A DNA stretch of 64,000 nt, from NCBI RefSeq assembly GCF_000816145.1, contig NZ_CP007141.1, positions 1,302,001-1,366,000 of the forward strand, in the 5' to 3' direction. How positions within the stretch are numbered: position 1 is the first letter of the stretch; each line of letters starts with the position of its first letter. Shown in pieces: positions 27,728-36,911 of this stretch. Position numbers and translations under genes: made by a program. The notes beneath the pieces were generated by a model, which ran no database searches, was not told where the DNA came from, and worked only from the letters and a program-made list of their open reading frames with translations. Source of the DNA: Pseudothermotoga hypogea DSM 11164 = NBRC 106472 (GTDB lineage Bacteria > Thermotogota > Thermotogae > Thermotogales > DSM-5069).

Positions 27728-29590
27728 TCACGTACAATTCAACCAAACCGCCATCTTTCCAGCCTGTCTGTTGCACCAAAGATGGTACGGCACCAACGTG
27801 ATGTTTCGTTCTGTCTTGAGAGTGCACCTCGAATATGGTCTGTAGAGCTGCATGTCTTTTTCTATTTCAAAGCCTCGGCCTGTCAAGAATGTTGTCCTTC
27901 CCAACGTCGAGTCGTATTCTACGTTCTCTTTGAGAGGTTCGTTTGGATCCAGCGTGAAGGTCCACACGTCAACGTCTGGATTGTCGATCTGCTCTGCGCA
28001 GAAAAGAATTGGTCCTTTGAAGACCGCTATCTTGTCGGTGTTCTCTCTAACGTACGGGTGAGACTGCACCAATCTCACGTTCATTTTGAGCCTCAATACG
28101 ATTCTGTTCAAACCCTTCCACTCTCGTGAGAGTTTCGCATAACCGTTCTCGAGGTTGAAATCCACTTCTCCATCGTTCAAGAAAATCTCGAAGTCCTCCA
28201 CCCAACTCGGTATTCTCAAGAACAGATCGAAACGAACAGGATCTTCTGTTTTCACGAGTATTTCTACTTCGCTCGAGAAAGGATAATGTGTGTTCTGCCA
28301 GATCGAAACCTTTTCACCGTTCAAGGTAGCTTCACAGTGACTGTTCTCGTAGAGATGAACCCAAAGGCCTTTGTCTGACACCGTGTACAGATAGTTCGTC
28401 ATGCTCGGCAAAAAGCGTGCCAAGTTGGTGGGGCAACAAGCGCATTTGAACCACTCTTGTCTGACATGCTTGCCAGAATCCTCCAGCGGGTTCACGTAGA
28501 AGTAATGCTTCCCATCTATGGAGATGCCCGAGAGCAGACCGTTGTAGAGGACAAGTTCCATCGTGTCGGCGAAAACACTCTTTCCAGTTGCCAAGAGCAT
28601 TCGCCAGCTCCACATGAAATTGGCTATCGCGGCGCACGTCTCTGCGTACGCCCTTCGATTGGGAAGCTCGTAATCTTCGCCGAAGGACTCTCCTTCGTAC
28701 CTCGATCCAACTCCACCAGTGATGTACATCTTTTTCGTGATCATGTTGTTGTAGAGTTCGATCAGAGTTTTGAAGAAACTCTCTTCTTTCGTTTCCAAAT
28801 AAAGATCTGTAGCACCACAGCACAGATACAACATCCTCACGGCATGGCCCACGACCTCGTTCAATTCCAAAAAAGGTTTGTGATCTATCGTGTATTCCTT
28901 GCCGCCGGCGTATCCTTTGCCTCTCTCGAGGATGAAGAAGCGTGCCAGATTCAAATAATCTCGGTTCTTGGTCTGCCTGAACAACTCCACGAGCGCCATC
29001 TCGATCTCTGGATGTCCGCTCGCACCTTTTTTCTTATCCGGGCCGAAAGTTTTGTTTATGTGATCTGCAAATCGCAATGCCACGTTCAACAATGTCTTCT
29101 CCTTGGTCACTCTGTGGTGTGCTATCGCCGCTTGGATCAAGTGGCCTGCGCAGTAAAGCTCGTGCATGTTGGCAAGATCGGTCCATCTATCTTTCTCTCT
29201 TTCGAAGGTGAAATACGTGTTCAGATACCCATCTGGAGATTGCGCGTCGGCGATCTCTTTTGTGACCTCGTCGAGCATGGCTTTCAACTTCTCGCGCTGT
29301 TCAGGATTTGCATAGATGAGAGCGTAAGAACAACCTTCGACCCACTTGTAGACGTCCGAGTCGTTGAAGAAGTACCCTTGGAATTCACGATTTATTTTTC
29401 CACTCGCCCTCCTGAAGTTGTCTATTCTCCCCGTGCTTTCGAGTAGCTCGTACTGGCTTGGAATGGTTATCTCTAAAGCCCTCTCCAAGTACCGTCCCAG
29501 ATAACCGTTGATACGTACGTTTTCCAAGGCAACAGGTTTTAAAAGAGCGGCTGGGCTTTCTTCGCAACGCATGAGGAAAGTGTCATTCAT
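27728..29590 (-). CDS. GH127 beta-L-arabinofuranosidase-like enzyme (DUF1680)
   Basis: A 620-residue cytoplasmic enzyme. The known GH127 active site is intact: Glu301 in GSRYEGESF, the zinc ligands Glu317 and Cys319 in YAETCA, and the Cys385-Cys386 pair in FKCACCPTN, one of which is the nucleophile in HypBA1 of Bifidobacterium. GH127 enzymes release terminal beta-L-arabinofuranose from plant arabino-oligosaccharides. The ATG at 29588-29590 follows GGGGGGTC and overlaps the previous gene by eight bases. It is the last gene of the 17 kb array. Confidence 0.9.
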   Translation of the reverse strand: MNDTFLMRCEESPAALLKPVALENVRINGYLGRYLERALEITIPSQYELLESTGRIDNFRRASGKINREFQGYFFNDSDVYKWVEGCSYALIYANPEQREKLKAMLDEVTKEIADAQSPDGYLNTYFTFEREKDRWTDLANMHELYCAGHLIQAAIAHHRVTKEKTLLNVALRFADHINKTFGPDKKKGASGHPEIEMALVELFRQTKNRDYLNLARFFILERGKGYAGGKEYTIDHKPFLELNEVVGHAVRMLYLCCGATDLYLETKEESFFKTLIELYNNMITKKMYITGGVGSRYEGESFGEDYELPNRRAYAETCAAIANFMWSWRMLLATGKSVFADTMELVLYNGLLSGISIDGKHYFYVNPLEDSGKHVRQEWFKCACCPTNLARFLPSMTNYLYTVSDKGLWVHLYENSHCEATLNGEKVSIWQNTHYPFSSEVEILVKTEDPVRFDLFLRIPSWVEDFEIFLNDGEVDFNLENGYAKLSREWKGLNRIVLRLKMNVRLVQSHPYVRENTDKIAVFKGPILFCAEQIDNPDVDVWTFTLDPNEPLKENVEYDSTLGRTTFLTGRGFEIEKDMQLYRPYSRCTLKTERNITLVPYHLWCNRQAGKMAVWLNCT

Positions 29591-31556
29591 CTTTTGACCC
29601 CCCGTTTGAGAAGAGGATTGGAAATTCCGTGATCCTGAGCGCAGTGCAACCGTAAGGAACCAGATCGATCTCTTCGATTTTGGCGTTCTTAAGTGTGTTC
29701 TTGTCAACTCGCGGTGGCTCGGCGGCCGAACCGTTCAACAAGGTCCAACCTTCGACTCTGAAAGCCTTGACTTTGATCTTCATCAACGGTTCTTTTCCTT
29801 CGAATGGCGTGGAGTGCTTCGCGACGTTTCTTTCGAGGTTGAACTCGTTGGGCAAGATGAGTGCGTAATTCCAATCGCTCTTGGGATAGACTTCGTAGTC
29901 TGCGAAGGGCTCGTTCCCTTTGATCTTTCTCCATTCCTCCTCTATCTTGAGGCTGAACACCAAGGGTCCTCTCTGAACGAAAGCGGTGTGATCGGACCAA
30001 GGTATGGTCTGGATTTCGAAGTGGAACATGACCTTTACCCTGCTCTTTCCCTTGGGTAAGTGGAGCACAGCGAACTGGGTGTTGTCGTACTCTCTTCTTT
30101 CATCGTTGAAAACCACAGTTGTGCTTCGAGACCAAGAAGGTATCCTCAACATGAGTCTTATTTCTCTGTCCGTGGTGACGAAGAATTCGACGGCGTCATC
30201 GAAGGGATAGTTCGTTTCCTCGACGATCTGAACCGACTCAGAGCCGTTCCATTTGTATTCCAAAACACATGGAGCGTAGGCCATTTTGACGAAGCAATCC
30301 TCAGACGACTTCATCCAGAGACTCTTTGCAAACTTTGGCCAACCTTGATGCATGTTCGCCGTGCAGCAACCAAAGTTCGGTTCTAAACCGAAGATGTTCG
30401 AATCCTCTTTGTTGTTGTACCAGTTCCTCTCTTGAACATTGCACAGAACTTGGTTGACCTGTTGGTCGTACTGGTGTGCGTAAAAACCAGGCCTAATCGT
30501 TGCAGGCAGTGCGTTGTACGCGACCACTTCGAGTCTGTCTGCGAACAAAGGATCTCCGAACACTTTGAAAAGGTTCTCCAAGCTGTACATGAATTCCACG
30601 ACTGCGCACAGTTCGGTGCCCTGTGTTGTCTTTCTACCGTTCAGATGCTCATCACCGCTGAACATCCCGTTCGGTTGACCGTGATGTTTCGTCAGCGATT
30701 CGAGACCTTTCAAGGCGACCGAATGAAAGCGTTCGTCGTGCGAAAGTGCGTATCTCAAGGCGGGTTCCTTGAACGCCATGGCGACGTTCACGACGTGTGT
30801 GGTGTGGTAAATGAAGAACAGTTTCTCGATCTCTTCCTTCGTCAGTCCAACCTTTGCAGGATCACGAAGTAGTTCTTTCCATCCGTTGTACGTTCCGAGC
30901 ATTTTCATGAACTCCTTGGGAAGGTATCTCTCCGTGGGCTCAACGTAAGGAAAGTTCTGGAACAAGCTGGACCAGTCGATGGTCTGTTTCAAGATCTCTT
31001 TTGCCAGTTTCAACAGAAAAGGCTTGTTGGTCCTTTCGTACAGCCAAAAGATCGGAATGAGATTTTCAAATCCTCTCGCCCAAGCCCAGTGTTCGAGAGG
31101 TCTGTACTTCAACTCTTTCGACTGATACTCGAAATATCTGATCATGAAGCTCAAAACCCTCGAATCCTTCGTCGCTTCGTAGTAACTCGTCAGGGCTTTC
31201 AACATGACCATCCTCGGCCACCAATCGACGTTGCTCTTCGGTCCAAAGAAACCTTCCACTGTTTGACTCGAGAGGACTGAGTTCATCCATTTCTCAGCTT
31301 TGCTGATCAGACCTTTCTCAGAGAGGATGTACGCCAGTGGAACCAGCCCGTCACAATAGTAAGGACCTCTTTCCCAGTCTTCCCCATTTCCACCCAACCA
31401 CGCGCTGTTCGGGCCAACATCGGGCCAAATCTCGTCAAGGTGACCCGTGAGACCTTCCGCCTGAAGTTCGAGTTGCTTCTTCAACCATCCGGTTGGTTTC
31501 ACGTATCCCAGATCGATCTCTTTAAACTTCGACACGATTCTCGAACTCAAAGCCAT
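29583..31556 (-). CDS. Second DUF1680/GH127-related glycosidase
   Basis: About 657 residues, of a different DUF1680 subgroup from its neighbour. The equivalents of the catalytic elements are QGTELCAVVEF (Glu and Cys) and NFGCCTANMHQGWPKF (Cys pair). The N-terminal half is an (alpha/alpha)6 toroid and the C-terminal half beta-rich. It is probably also an arabinofuranosidase or a related furanosidase with another linkage preference. The start is unsure: ATG 31556 overlaps the previous stop, but AGAGG is better spaced for the TTG at 31550. Confidence 0.82.
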   Translation of the reverse strand: MALSSRIVSKFKEIDLGYVKPTGWLKKQLELQAEGLTGHLDEIWPDVGPNSAWLGGNGEDWERGPYYCDGLVPLAYILSEKGLISKAEKWMNSVLSSQTVEGFFGPKSNVDWWPRMVMLKALTSYYEATKDSRVLSFMIRYFEYQSKELKYRPLEHWAWARGFENLIPIFWLYERTNKPFLLKLAKEILKQTIDWSSLFQNFPYVEPTERYLPKEFMKMLGTYNGWKELLRDPAKVGLTKEEIEKLFFIYHTTHVVNVAMAFKEPALRYALSHDERFHSVALKGLESLTKHHGQPNGMFSGDEHLNGRKTTQGTELCAVVEFMYSLENLFKVFGDPLFADRLEVVAYNALPATIRPGFYAHQYDQQVNQVLCNVQERNWYNNKEDSNIFGLEPNFGCCTANMHQGWPKFAKSLWMKSSEDCFVKMAYAPCVLEYKWNGSESVQIVEETNYPFDDAVEFFVTTDREIRLMLRIPSWSRSTTVVFNDERREYDNTQFAVLHLPKGKSRVKVMFHFEIQTIPWSDHTAFVQRGPLVFSLKIEEEWRKIKGNEPFADYEVYPKSDWNYALILPNEFNLERNVAKHSTPFEGKEPLMKIKVKAFRVEGWTLLNGSAAEPPRVDKNTLKNAKIEEIDLVPYGCTALRITEFPILFSNGGSKDE

Positions 31557-34500
31557 CACCTCTCGTTGCGTTTCACCAAGACGCAGAAGGTATTCTTCCG
31601 CGGAGCTTCTTCGAAGACGTCGAAAGTGAAACCTCTGTGGACCTTGAAAATCTTTGAGAGTTCTTCCAGCGCTTCATCCTTTGAACTCGCTTCGAGTAAG
31701 AGTCGATAGTCCGATTCGTCCTTCGTCAGCGAAACGAGTCTGAAAGTGCTCGAAGGACAGAACGGCGACGGATCAGGCTGAACGGCAGCGAGCTCGAAGG
31801 GTAACGTGTAGGATACGATCACGTTCAATTCAGAGCAATTTTCTTCTTTCAGCCTCAGCTTTTTGTTGAACACACCCTCCAAAACTTCGAAATCAACTCT
31901 TTGCCCGTTCAACAGTACATCGATGTTTTCTGCTTGCTTGGGGACCCAGACCGAAAAATCCATTCGATACCCCTCTGGAACTTCAGTTTGGTAGACTTCT
32001 TGGAAGTGGTTCTCGTCTGTTCGAATTCTCTTGAACGAAAGTTCAGCTGAAGCTGTTGCCACTTTCAAATTCTTCACCCTGAGCTCGTTCATGTTCCAGG
32101 GGATCTGTGGGGACAAGAGTATCTTTCTATTCAGAAAATTCGCTTCGAAACCCAGCAAACCTTCGACCAAGGGTTGAATCGCCATACTTTCGGACCAAGC
32201 TTGGTGCGGACATATGCCGGACGGCTTGTAAACTTCGCCATGATACACTTCGCTTATGTAACCCTTCGCGAAGTGTCTCGCCGAAAGGAGGTTGCACAGA
32301 AGATGGTTGAAACCGCTGTGCGTCGAACCTGCTTTGAACTCGGCCAAACTGACCCAGCCTGTGAAGAGTGGCCAAACGGTCCCTTCGTGGTAACCGTTCG
32401 GATTGAAGATGCCAGAACTCTTTGAGATGATCCTCACACCCCAGTCGGTTGAGAAATCGTTGCTCGCGTAGGGAATGACTTGTCTTTTCGCGTCCTCAAA
32501 ACCTATCGCACCCAAGTACACCGCCACGGCCGTCATGACGGTGAAATGGTTGAGTCTTCCCCCATTGTGCTTTATTCCAAGGATGTACAAGCCAGTTCTC
32601 TCATCGTAGAATCTTCCGATCGCTCGCTTCGTCCTTTGGAGTGCCTCTTCAGCCTTCCTCTTCACTTCGGAATCGTTCATGAGCTCTGCAAGCTCAATCG
32701 TTCCCTCGAGCGCCGAAAGCCATATGGCGTTCAGATAGAGCTCTGCGTCCGATCCGTAGAGCTTGCCACCCTCGATCCAACCGTGGCCTTCTATCGTGTT
32801 CTCGATCAGTCCATCGTTGTTGCGATCGCTCGATAGACAGAACTCGAACGCCTTAACCACGTTCTTCCAATCTTCTCGAAGGAACTCAACGTCGCCACTG
32901 TGGTTAACGTACCGGTGGAAAACCAAGAGAAAGAGTGGCGTCGAATCGGACGCATCGAAGTGAACTACACCGCTCGAAGTCAGTTCGTGAAAGATCTTTC
33001 CATCTATCCTCTGATACTTCATCAGCAGTTGCAAGTTCTTCTTGACCGTTTCCCAATCACCTATGTCCAGTAGTGCCATGCTTACCCATTCGCTGTCCCT
33101 ACCGAAGTACCAAGCATAGCCGGGTCGTGCCGAGAACCAACCTGGTTTGCTGTTCGCATAACCAGCCATCAATCCTTCACCGATGCCAGGTACAGACGTT
33201 AAGAACTTTATGGTACCTATTTTCGCCAGTTGGAACATCCTGTCGAAGAGTTCATCGTTCGTTTCCAACTGTAGTGTGGTGTTCAGATAGTTCTTCAGAA
33301 AAGATGAGTACTCGATCAGTTCCGCAGTGAAATCGACCTCGTATGGTACTTGCTCTTGCTCCAAGAAACCACCGAGGCAGATGGAAACAGAATCGTCCAC
33401 GTTCGTGCTCATCGTGAAAGTCAGCGAATTTTCATCGTTGGACCATCTCGTCTGCGTGGGAACGTTCATCTTTATGAAGGCTTTCAACATACCGTCGGAG
33501 GTTTGAAAGACCACTTCTCCAGTTTCATCGCAGATGTTGAAGGACTTTCCACAGTTGAAAGCTTCATCGAACGGCCACATGATGCGAGAGTCGATGTTGA
33601 AATCGACTTCCAGCTCCTGAGTCTTTCCGTCTTTGAAATCCAGTTGGATCATGAAGATGGGTTTTTCGAGGCTCACGAAGGATGTGAGTTTGAAGTTCTC
33701 CGTTTCGTGGATGACCCTGTCTGGATAGATGCGGTGGAAGATCTTCTGCTCGGAGATCTTTTTTTCATCTATCTTGAACGAAATACTTTTGACTATTCTG
33801 AACGGATGAACCCAAACTTCATCGAACTCACCGTTTTCTTTCAGATTTGCAAGTATCCTTCGTCCACAGAGGTTCGCGTAATCTTCACCGAAACCTTCGT
33901 GAACGAGCAGTTCGAATGTTTCGAAATCTTTGAGAGGTTTGATCCTGAATTTAGTGAATTCAAGACCACGATCGAGTTTCGTCTCGTTCGAGCAACTGGG
34001 CCAGTAAAGAGCTGGTTTTTTGGAACCACTCAGCATGTACTCGAGGATGTTCTTCACGAACTGCTTCGCCTCGTGGATGTTGTATTGTATGTGAGAACTT
34101 TTGAAATTGAGATATCCACCGATGCACAGGATCTTCTTCGAATCGAGTTCGTATTCCCAGATCAAAGCGTTTTCCCTGATCACAGAGATGTACCTTTTCT
34201 CGACCGCCACGATCCTCGCCTTTTTACCCCTGTAACAGAAGACCTTCTCCGAAGTGTCTTTGTCCAAGACGAGGTAGGTGTAGAAACCACCGTGCAACGA
34301 TTCGAAGATGGGATGGTACTTGTAAGACTGAAAACCTCGTTTGTCCCAAGGATCTTTTGACATCACCAGCTCGAAGGATTCGACCACGTCATTCTGTTCG
34401 ATGATCTTGCTCACCTCAGCTGCAGCTTCTCCGTAGAAGACCGCATGCCGATGTCCCAACACCCTTTGAACGATGTGAGGATCGAAGATGCCATGAAACC

Positions 34501-34591
34501 AAACCACATCCGCCTCGTCAACGTTCTGAACGATCTCGACATTTTCGAGCGACAGATCGAAGAAATCGTTTTTCACCAGCAAGACTCTCAC
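31556..34591 (-). CDS. Large GDE-like (alpha/alpha)6-barrel glycosidase with extra N-terminal domain
   Basis: A 1011-residue protein. Residues 1-200 (MRVLLVKNDFFDL, VVWFHGIFD, AVFYGEAAAEVS) look like a class I amidotransferase/ThuA-like Rossmann domain without a catalytic cysteine. A beta-rich domain follows, then from about 430 an (alpha/alpha)6 barrel like glycogen-debranching and GH63/GH78-type enzymes: YAWYFGRDSEWVSMALLDIGDW, GHGWIEGGKLYGSDAELYLN and NPNGYHEGTVWPLFTGW carry candidate catalytic acids. A C-terminal beta domain ends it. Substrate is unknown; context suggests plant-type oligosaccharides. The GTG start at 34589-34591 follows GGGAG. Confidence 0.72.
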   Translation of the reverse strand: MRVLLVKNDFFDLSLENVEIVQNVDEADVVWFHGIFDPHIVQRVLGHRHAVFYGEAAAEVSKIIEQNDVVESFELVMSKDPWDKRGFQSYKYHPIFESLHGGFYTYLVLDKDTSEKVFCYRGKKARIVAVEKRYISVIRENALIWEYELDSKKILCIGGYLNFKSSHIQYNIHEAKQFVKNILEYMLSGSKKPALYWPSCSNETKLDRGLEFTKFRIKPLKDFETFELLVHEGFGEDYANLCGRRILANLKENGEFDEVWVHPFRIVKSISFKIDEKKISEQKIFHRIYPDRVIHETENFKLTSFVSLEKPIFMIQLDFKDGKTQELEVDFNIDSRIMWPFDEAFNCGKSFNICDETGEVVFQTSDGMLKAFIKMNVPTQTRWSNDENSLTFTMSTNVDDSVSICLGGFLEQEQVPYEVDFTAELIEYSSFLKNYLNTTLQLETNDELFDRMFQLAKIGTIKFLTSVPGIGEGLMAGYANSKPGWFSARPGYAWYFGRDSEWVSMALLDIGDWETVKKNLQLLMKYQRIDGKIFHELTSSGVVHFDASDSTPLFLLVFHRYVNHSGDVEFLREDWKNVVKAFEFCLSSDRNNDGLIENTIEGHGWIEGGKLYGSDAELYLNAIWLSALEGTIELAELMNDSEVKRKAEEALQRTKRAIGRFYDERTGLYILGIKHNGGRLNHFTVMTAVAVYLGAIGFEDAKRQVIPYASNDFSTDWGVRIISKSSGIFNPNGYHEGTVWPLFTGWVSLAEFKAGSTHSGFNHLLCNLLSARHFAKGYISEVYHGEVYKPSGICPHQAWSESMAIQPLVEGLLGFEANFLNRKILLSPQIPWNMNELRVKNLKVATASAELSFKRIRTDENHFQEVYQTEVPEGYRMDFSVWVPKQAENIDVLLNGQRVDFEVLEGVFNKKLRLKEENCSELNVIVSYTLPFELAAVQPDPSPFCPSSTFRLVSLTKDESDYRLLLEASSKDEALEELSKIFKVHRGFTFDVFEEAPRKNTFCVLVKRNER

Positions 34592-34597
34592 CGAGAC

Positions 34598-36901
34598 TCA
34601 CTCCCTCTTCTGATACTCTGACCAAACGTATCTGTATTCGTCCAAGCCTTTTTCAACGCGTGCGGGAAGATGAAATCTCAAGGTTTTGATCTCCATGGGT
34701 TTGAGCGTGATCTGTGTTGACACTTCCTCCAAGACTTCACCCAACAAATTGATCTCTTCGACCTTCACGAAATCAAACTTCGGTTCCATGCTCGCAAAGA
34801 TTTGTTCCTCTTTGGGATTCCAGATCCTCACGATCAGAGAGTTTCCTTCGACGTAAATTGCGCTCAGTTGTATCTCTCCAACGATCTCGAAAGGTTGAAA
34901 GGATTTTGAACCGACTCTTCCTTGAGCCTTTTTTGCAATCATGGGTCTGTTGAATTCCTGAGCCATTCTCAAAGGATCGCACTCTACGTTGAGGGCGATA
35001 CCGTATCTGGTACGAACGCTCTTGGCGAAATTCTCACCATCCCAGGGATCGTACAGGTAAAGAACCGCGTACAGCTCGGACCCATTCCTCACGAACCCTT
35101 GATTCCCCGAATGGAGGAACAACATGTTCGCATCATCGCAACGAAGCTGAACGAACCTGAGGCTCGCGAAGTGGTTCACCACGTCTTCGAAGAACTTCTC
35201 CGAGGTCATCCAATCTCCCTTCGGATAGTACCGATAGTGCTTCAAATTCGGTATACCTCTCTCCACACCGAACGGATAATCGTAGACCAGCTCTTTCAGT
35301 TCTTCTTTCAAATCCATTCGAACCATCAGAGCACCTGCGTAACCTGGTTTGGGTTTTTCGATCACTTCGATCTCAGTTTCTATTTCCAGATAATCGTTCA
35401 GCTCGCCGAATCTGAAACTCTGTCGGCATTCGTAAGGTCCAACTTTCACACTCGTTCTCACGTCGATCAGGTCTGGCAGGATCCTCTTCAAAGTCGGTTT
35501 TGACAAGGGGACAACTTCGTATCCTTCGCAGATCAGCTCGTTCAGTTCGTAGACTTTCCCGTTCGACTCGGTCCTCACGATCCCGTTGGGCTGAACTGTC
35601 CACTGGGCACCGTGCCAGAGGACTTTGATTCCTTCCTCCGTTTCCCACGCTTCGATTCTGCAAGAGCCATTCTGTTCGTCTAAAGCGAAGACACCGAGCG
35701 CTGGCACATCCTCAACTGCCACGATCTGATCTGTTCCTTCGACACGCACATAGCCTTTTCGCTTCCACGGTAAGGGATTGAAAACGCACAGCTGAGATGT
35801 CCCGTCGACGTTCTTTGAGAACATGTCCATGTATCTTTCGACAATTGGAGTGGCCAAACTTTTCGCAGTCTCAAGGTAGACCTTGCCGATGTCTCCACAA
35901 AAACCTTCACACTCGTCTATGTCGTGGGCTTGCGAGATCATCAAGAGCCTTCTCGCTTCTTCGATTTCCCAGTCTGGATAGGCAGACCACTGAGGTGATA
36001 ATCCGTTCACGTACGCTATGCTTGCCAGGATCTGCGCATCGTTGATGGTGTTTTCGATCTTTCTTCTCTCGATCCTCAACGTGTCACCGTTTTTGCCTAA
36101 GGAAAGTCCGTGGTAAAGGTCTGTAGATTTGAAACGAACGATACGTTCAGGTTTTCGTAGATCGACTATTTCGGAAGGTCTTATGGGTTGGAATTCGAAG
36201 ATCTGACGCAACCTTTCCAGTTCCTTTTCGATCAACTCGGACCTACACATCCACTTTGGTGAGTCCATCAGCTCGAGCCACTGTATCAAGAAGAGCTCCT
36301 CGTTCTTCTCAACGTGTTTCGATATCGTTCTTTCAAGATCTTCTGGCCATTGGTGAACACACAGGTCGGTGAAAGATAAGGCACGTATCTTCGAACCATC
36401 CGCGCCTTCCCAAAAGAGAGTTGGTTCTTCGAACTTTGGAACGCTCGGTGTGTGCCAGGTTTCTTGAAAGAAGAAGCAGTAAACTTCGTAACCGGCTTGG
36501 AGCAAGAGCTGTGGAAGCTGAGGAAAGAAATAGAACTCCTCTTCCCAAAAGAGCTTTGGACGAACGCCGAAGAGTCTCTCACAAACTCTGACTCCGAAGA
36601 TTATCTGTTGGACGTTGCTTTCTTCATCTATGAGATGTGGATAAGGTTGAGTGTACGTTCCTGCAGCTATTTCGATCTTTCCTTGTCGAACGGCTTCTTT
36701 CAATCTTTCGAACGTGTCTGGATGTTTGAAGGCCAAATATTCATAACCGATGGCGTCGAAGTTGATGGCGCCTTTCAAACCCTTTTGCACAAGTTTCAGC
36801 ATGTCTTTCGTGGAATTCTCAAGAGTCCCAATTCCCCACATCCATTCCATGTCGATCCAGTGCATGTGGTTGCCGAAGGTGTAGAAGATCTTTTTCTTCA
36901 T
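34598..36901 (-). CDS. Divergent GH38-like glycosidase (alpha-mannosidase relative)
   Basis: A 767-residue protein whose plan is that of GH38: N-terminal (beta/alpha) domain with HWIDMEWMW at 14-22, a central helical domain with SQAHDIDE, and long C-terminal beta domains. However, GH38 normally has His-x-Asp as the first zinc ligands and an Asp nucleophile. Here the first His position is Trp15 (His14 lies one residue earlier), and the nucleophile position falls in FWEEEFYFFPQLPQLL, as Glu122. It may have altered chemistry or be a new subfamily. The ATG at 36899-36901 has GAGGG upstream. Confidence 0.65.
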   Translation of the reverse strand: MKKKIFYTFGNHMHWIDMEWMWGIGTLENSTKDMLKLVQKGLKGAINFDAIGYEYLAFKHPDTFERLKEAVRQGKIEIAAGTYTQPYPHLIDEESNVQQIIFGVRVCERLFGVRPKLFWEEEFYFFPQLPQLLLQAGYEVYCFFFQETWHTPSVPKFEEPTLFWEGADGSKIRALSFTDLCVHQWPEDLERTISKHVEKNEELFLIQWLELMDSPKWMCRSELIEKELERLRQIFEFQPIRPSEIVDLRKPERIVRFKSTDLYHGLSLGKNGDTLRIERRKIENTINDAQILASIAYVNGLSPQWSAYPDWEIEEARRLLMISQAHDIDECEGFCGDIGKVYLETAKSLATPIVERYMDMFSKNVDGTSQLCVFNPLPWKRKGYVRVEGTDQIVAVEDVPALGVFALDEQNGSCRIEAWETEEGIKVLWHGAQWTVQPNGIVRTESNGKVYELNELICEGYEVVPLSKPTLKRILPDLIDVRTSVKVGPYECRQSFRFGELNDYLEIETEIEVIEKPKPGYAGALMVRMDLKEELKELVYDYPFGVERGIPNLKHYRYYPKGDWMTSEKFFEDVVNHFASLRFVQLRCDDANMLFLHSGNQGFVRNGSELYAVLYLYDPWDGENFAKSVRTRYGIALNVECDPLRMAQEFNRPMIAKKAQGRVGSKSFQPFEIVGEIQLSAIYVEGNSLIVRIWNPKEEQIFASMEPKFDFVKVEEINLLGEVLEEVSTQITLKPMEIKTLRFHLPARVEKGLDEYRYVWSEYQKRE

Positions 36902-36911
36902 GCAAGATCCC

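Noticed and set aside
28457-29446. A 329-codon plus-strand frame inside the GH127 gene
   Set aside because: It is fully antisense to a gene with an intact active site and has no recognisable domain or ribosome site.
33350-34360. A 336-codon plus-strand frame opposite the large glycosidase
   Set aside because: Antisense shadow rich in Phe, Glu and Val; no domain, and the minus strand encodes a coherent protein.
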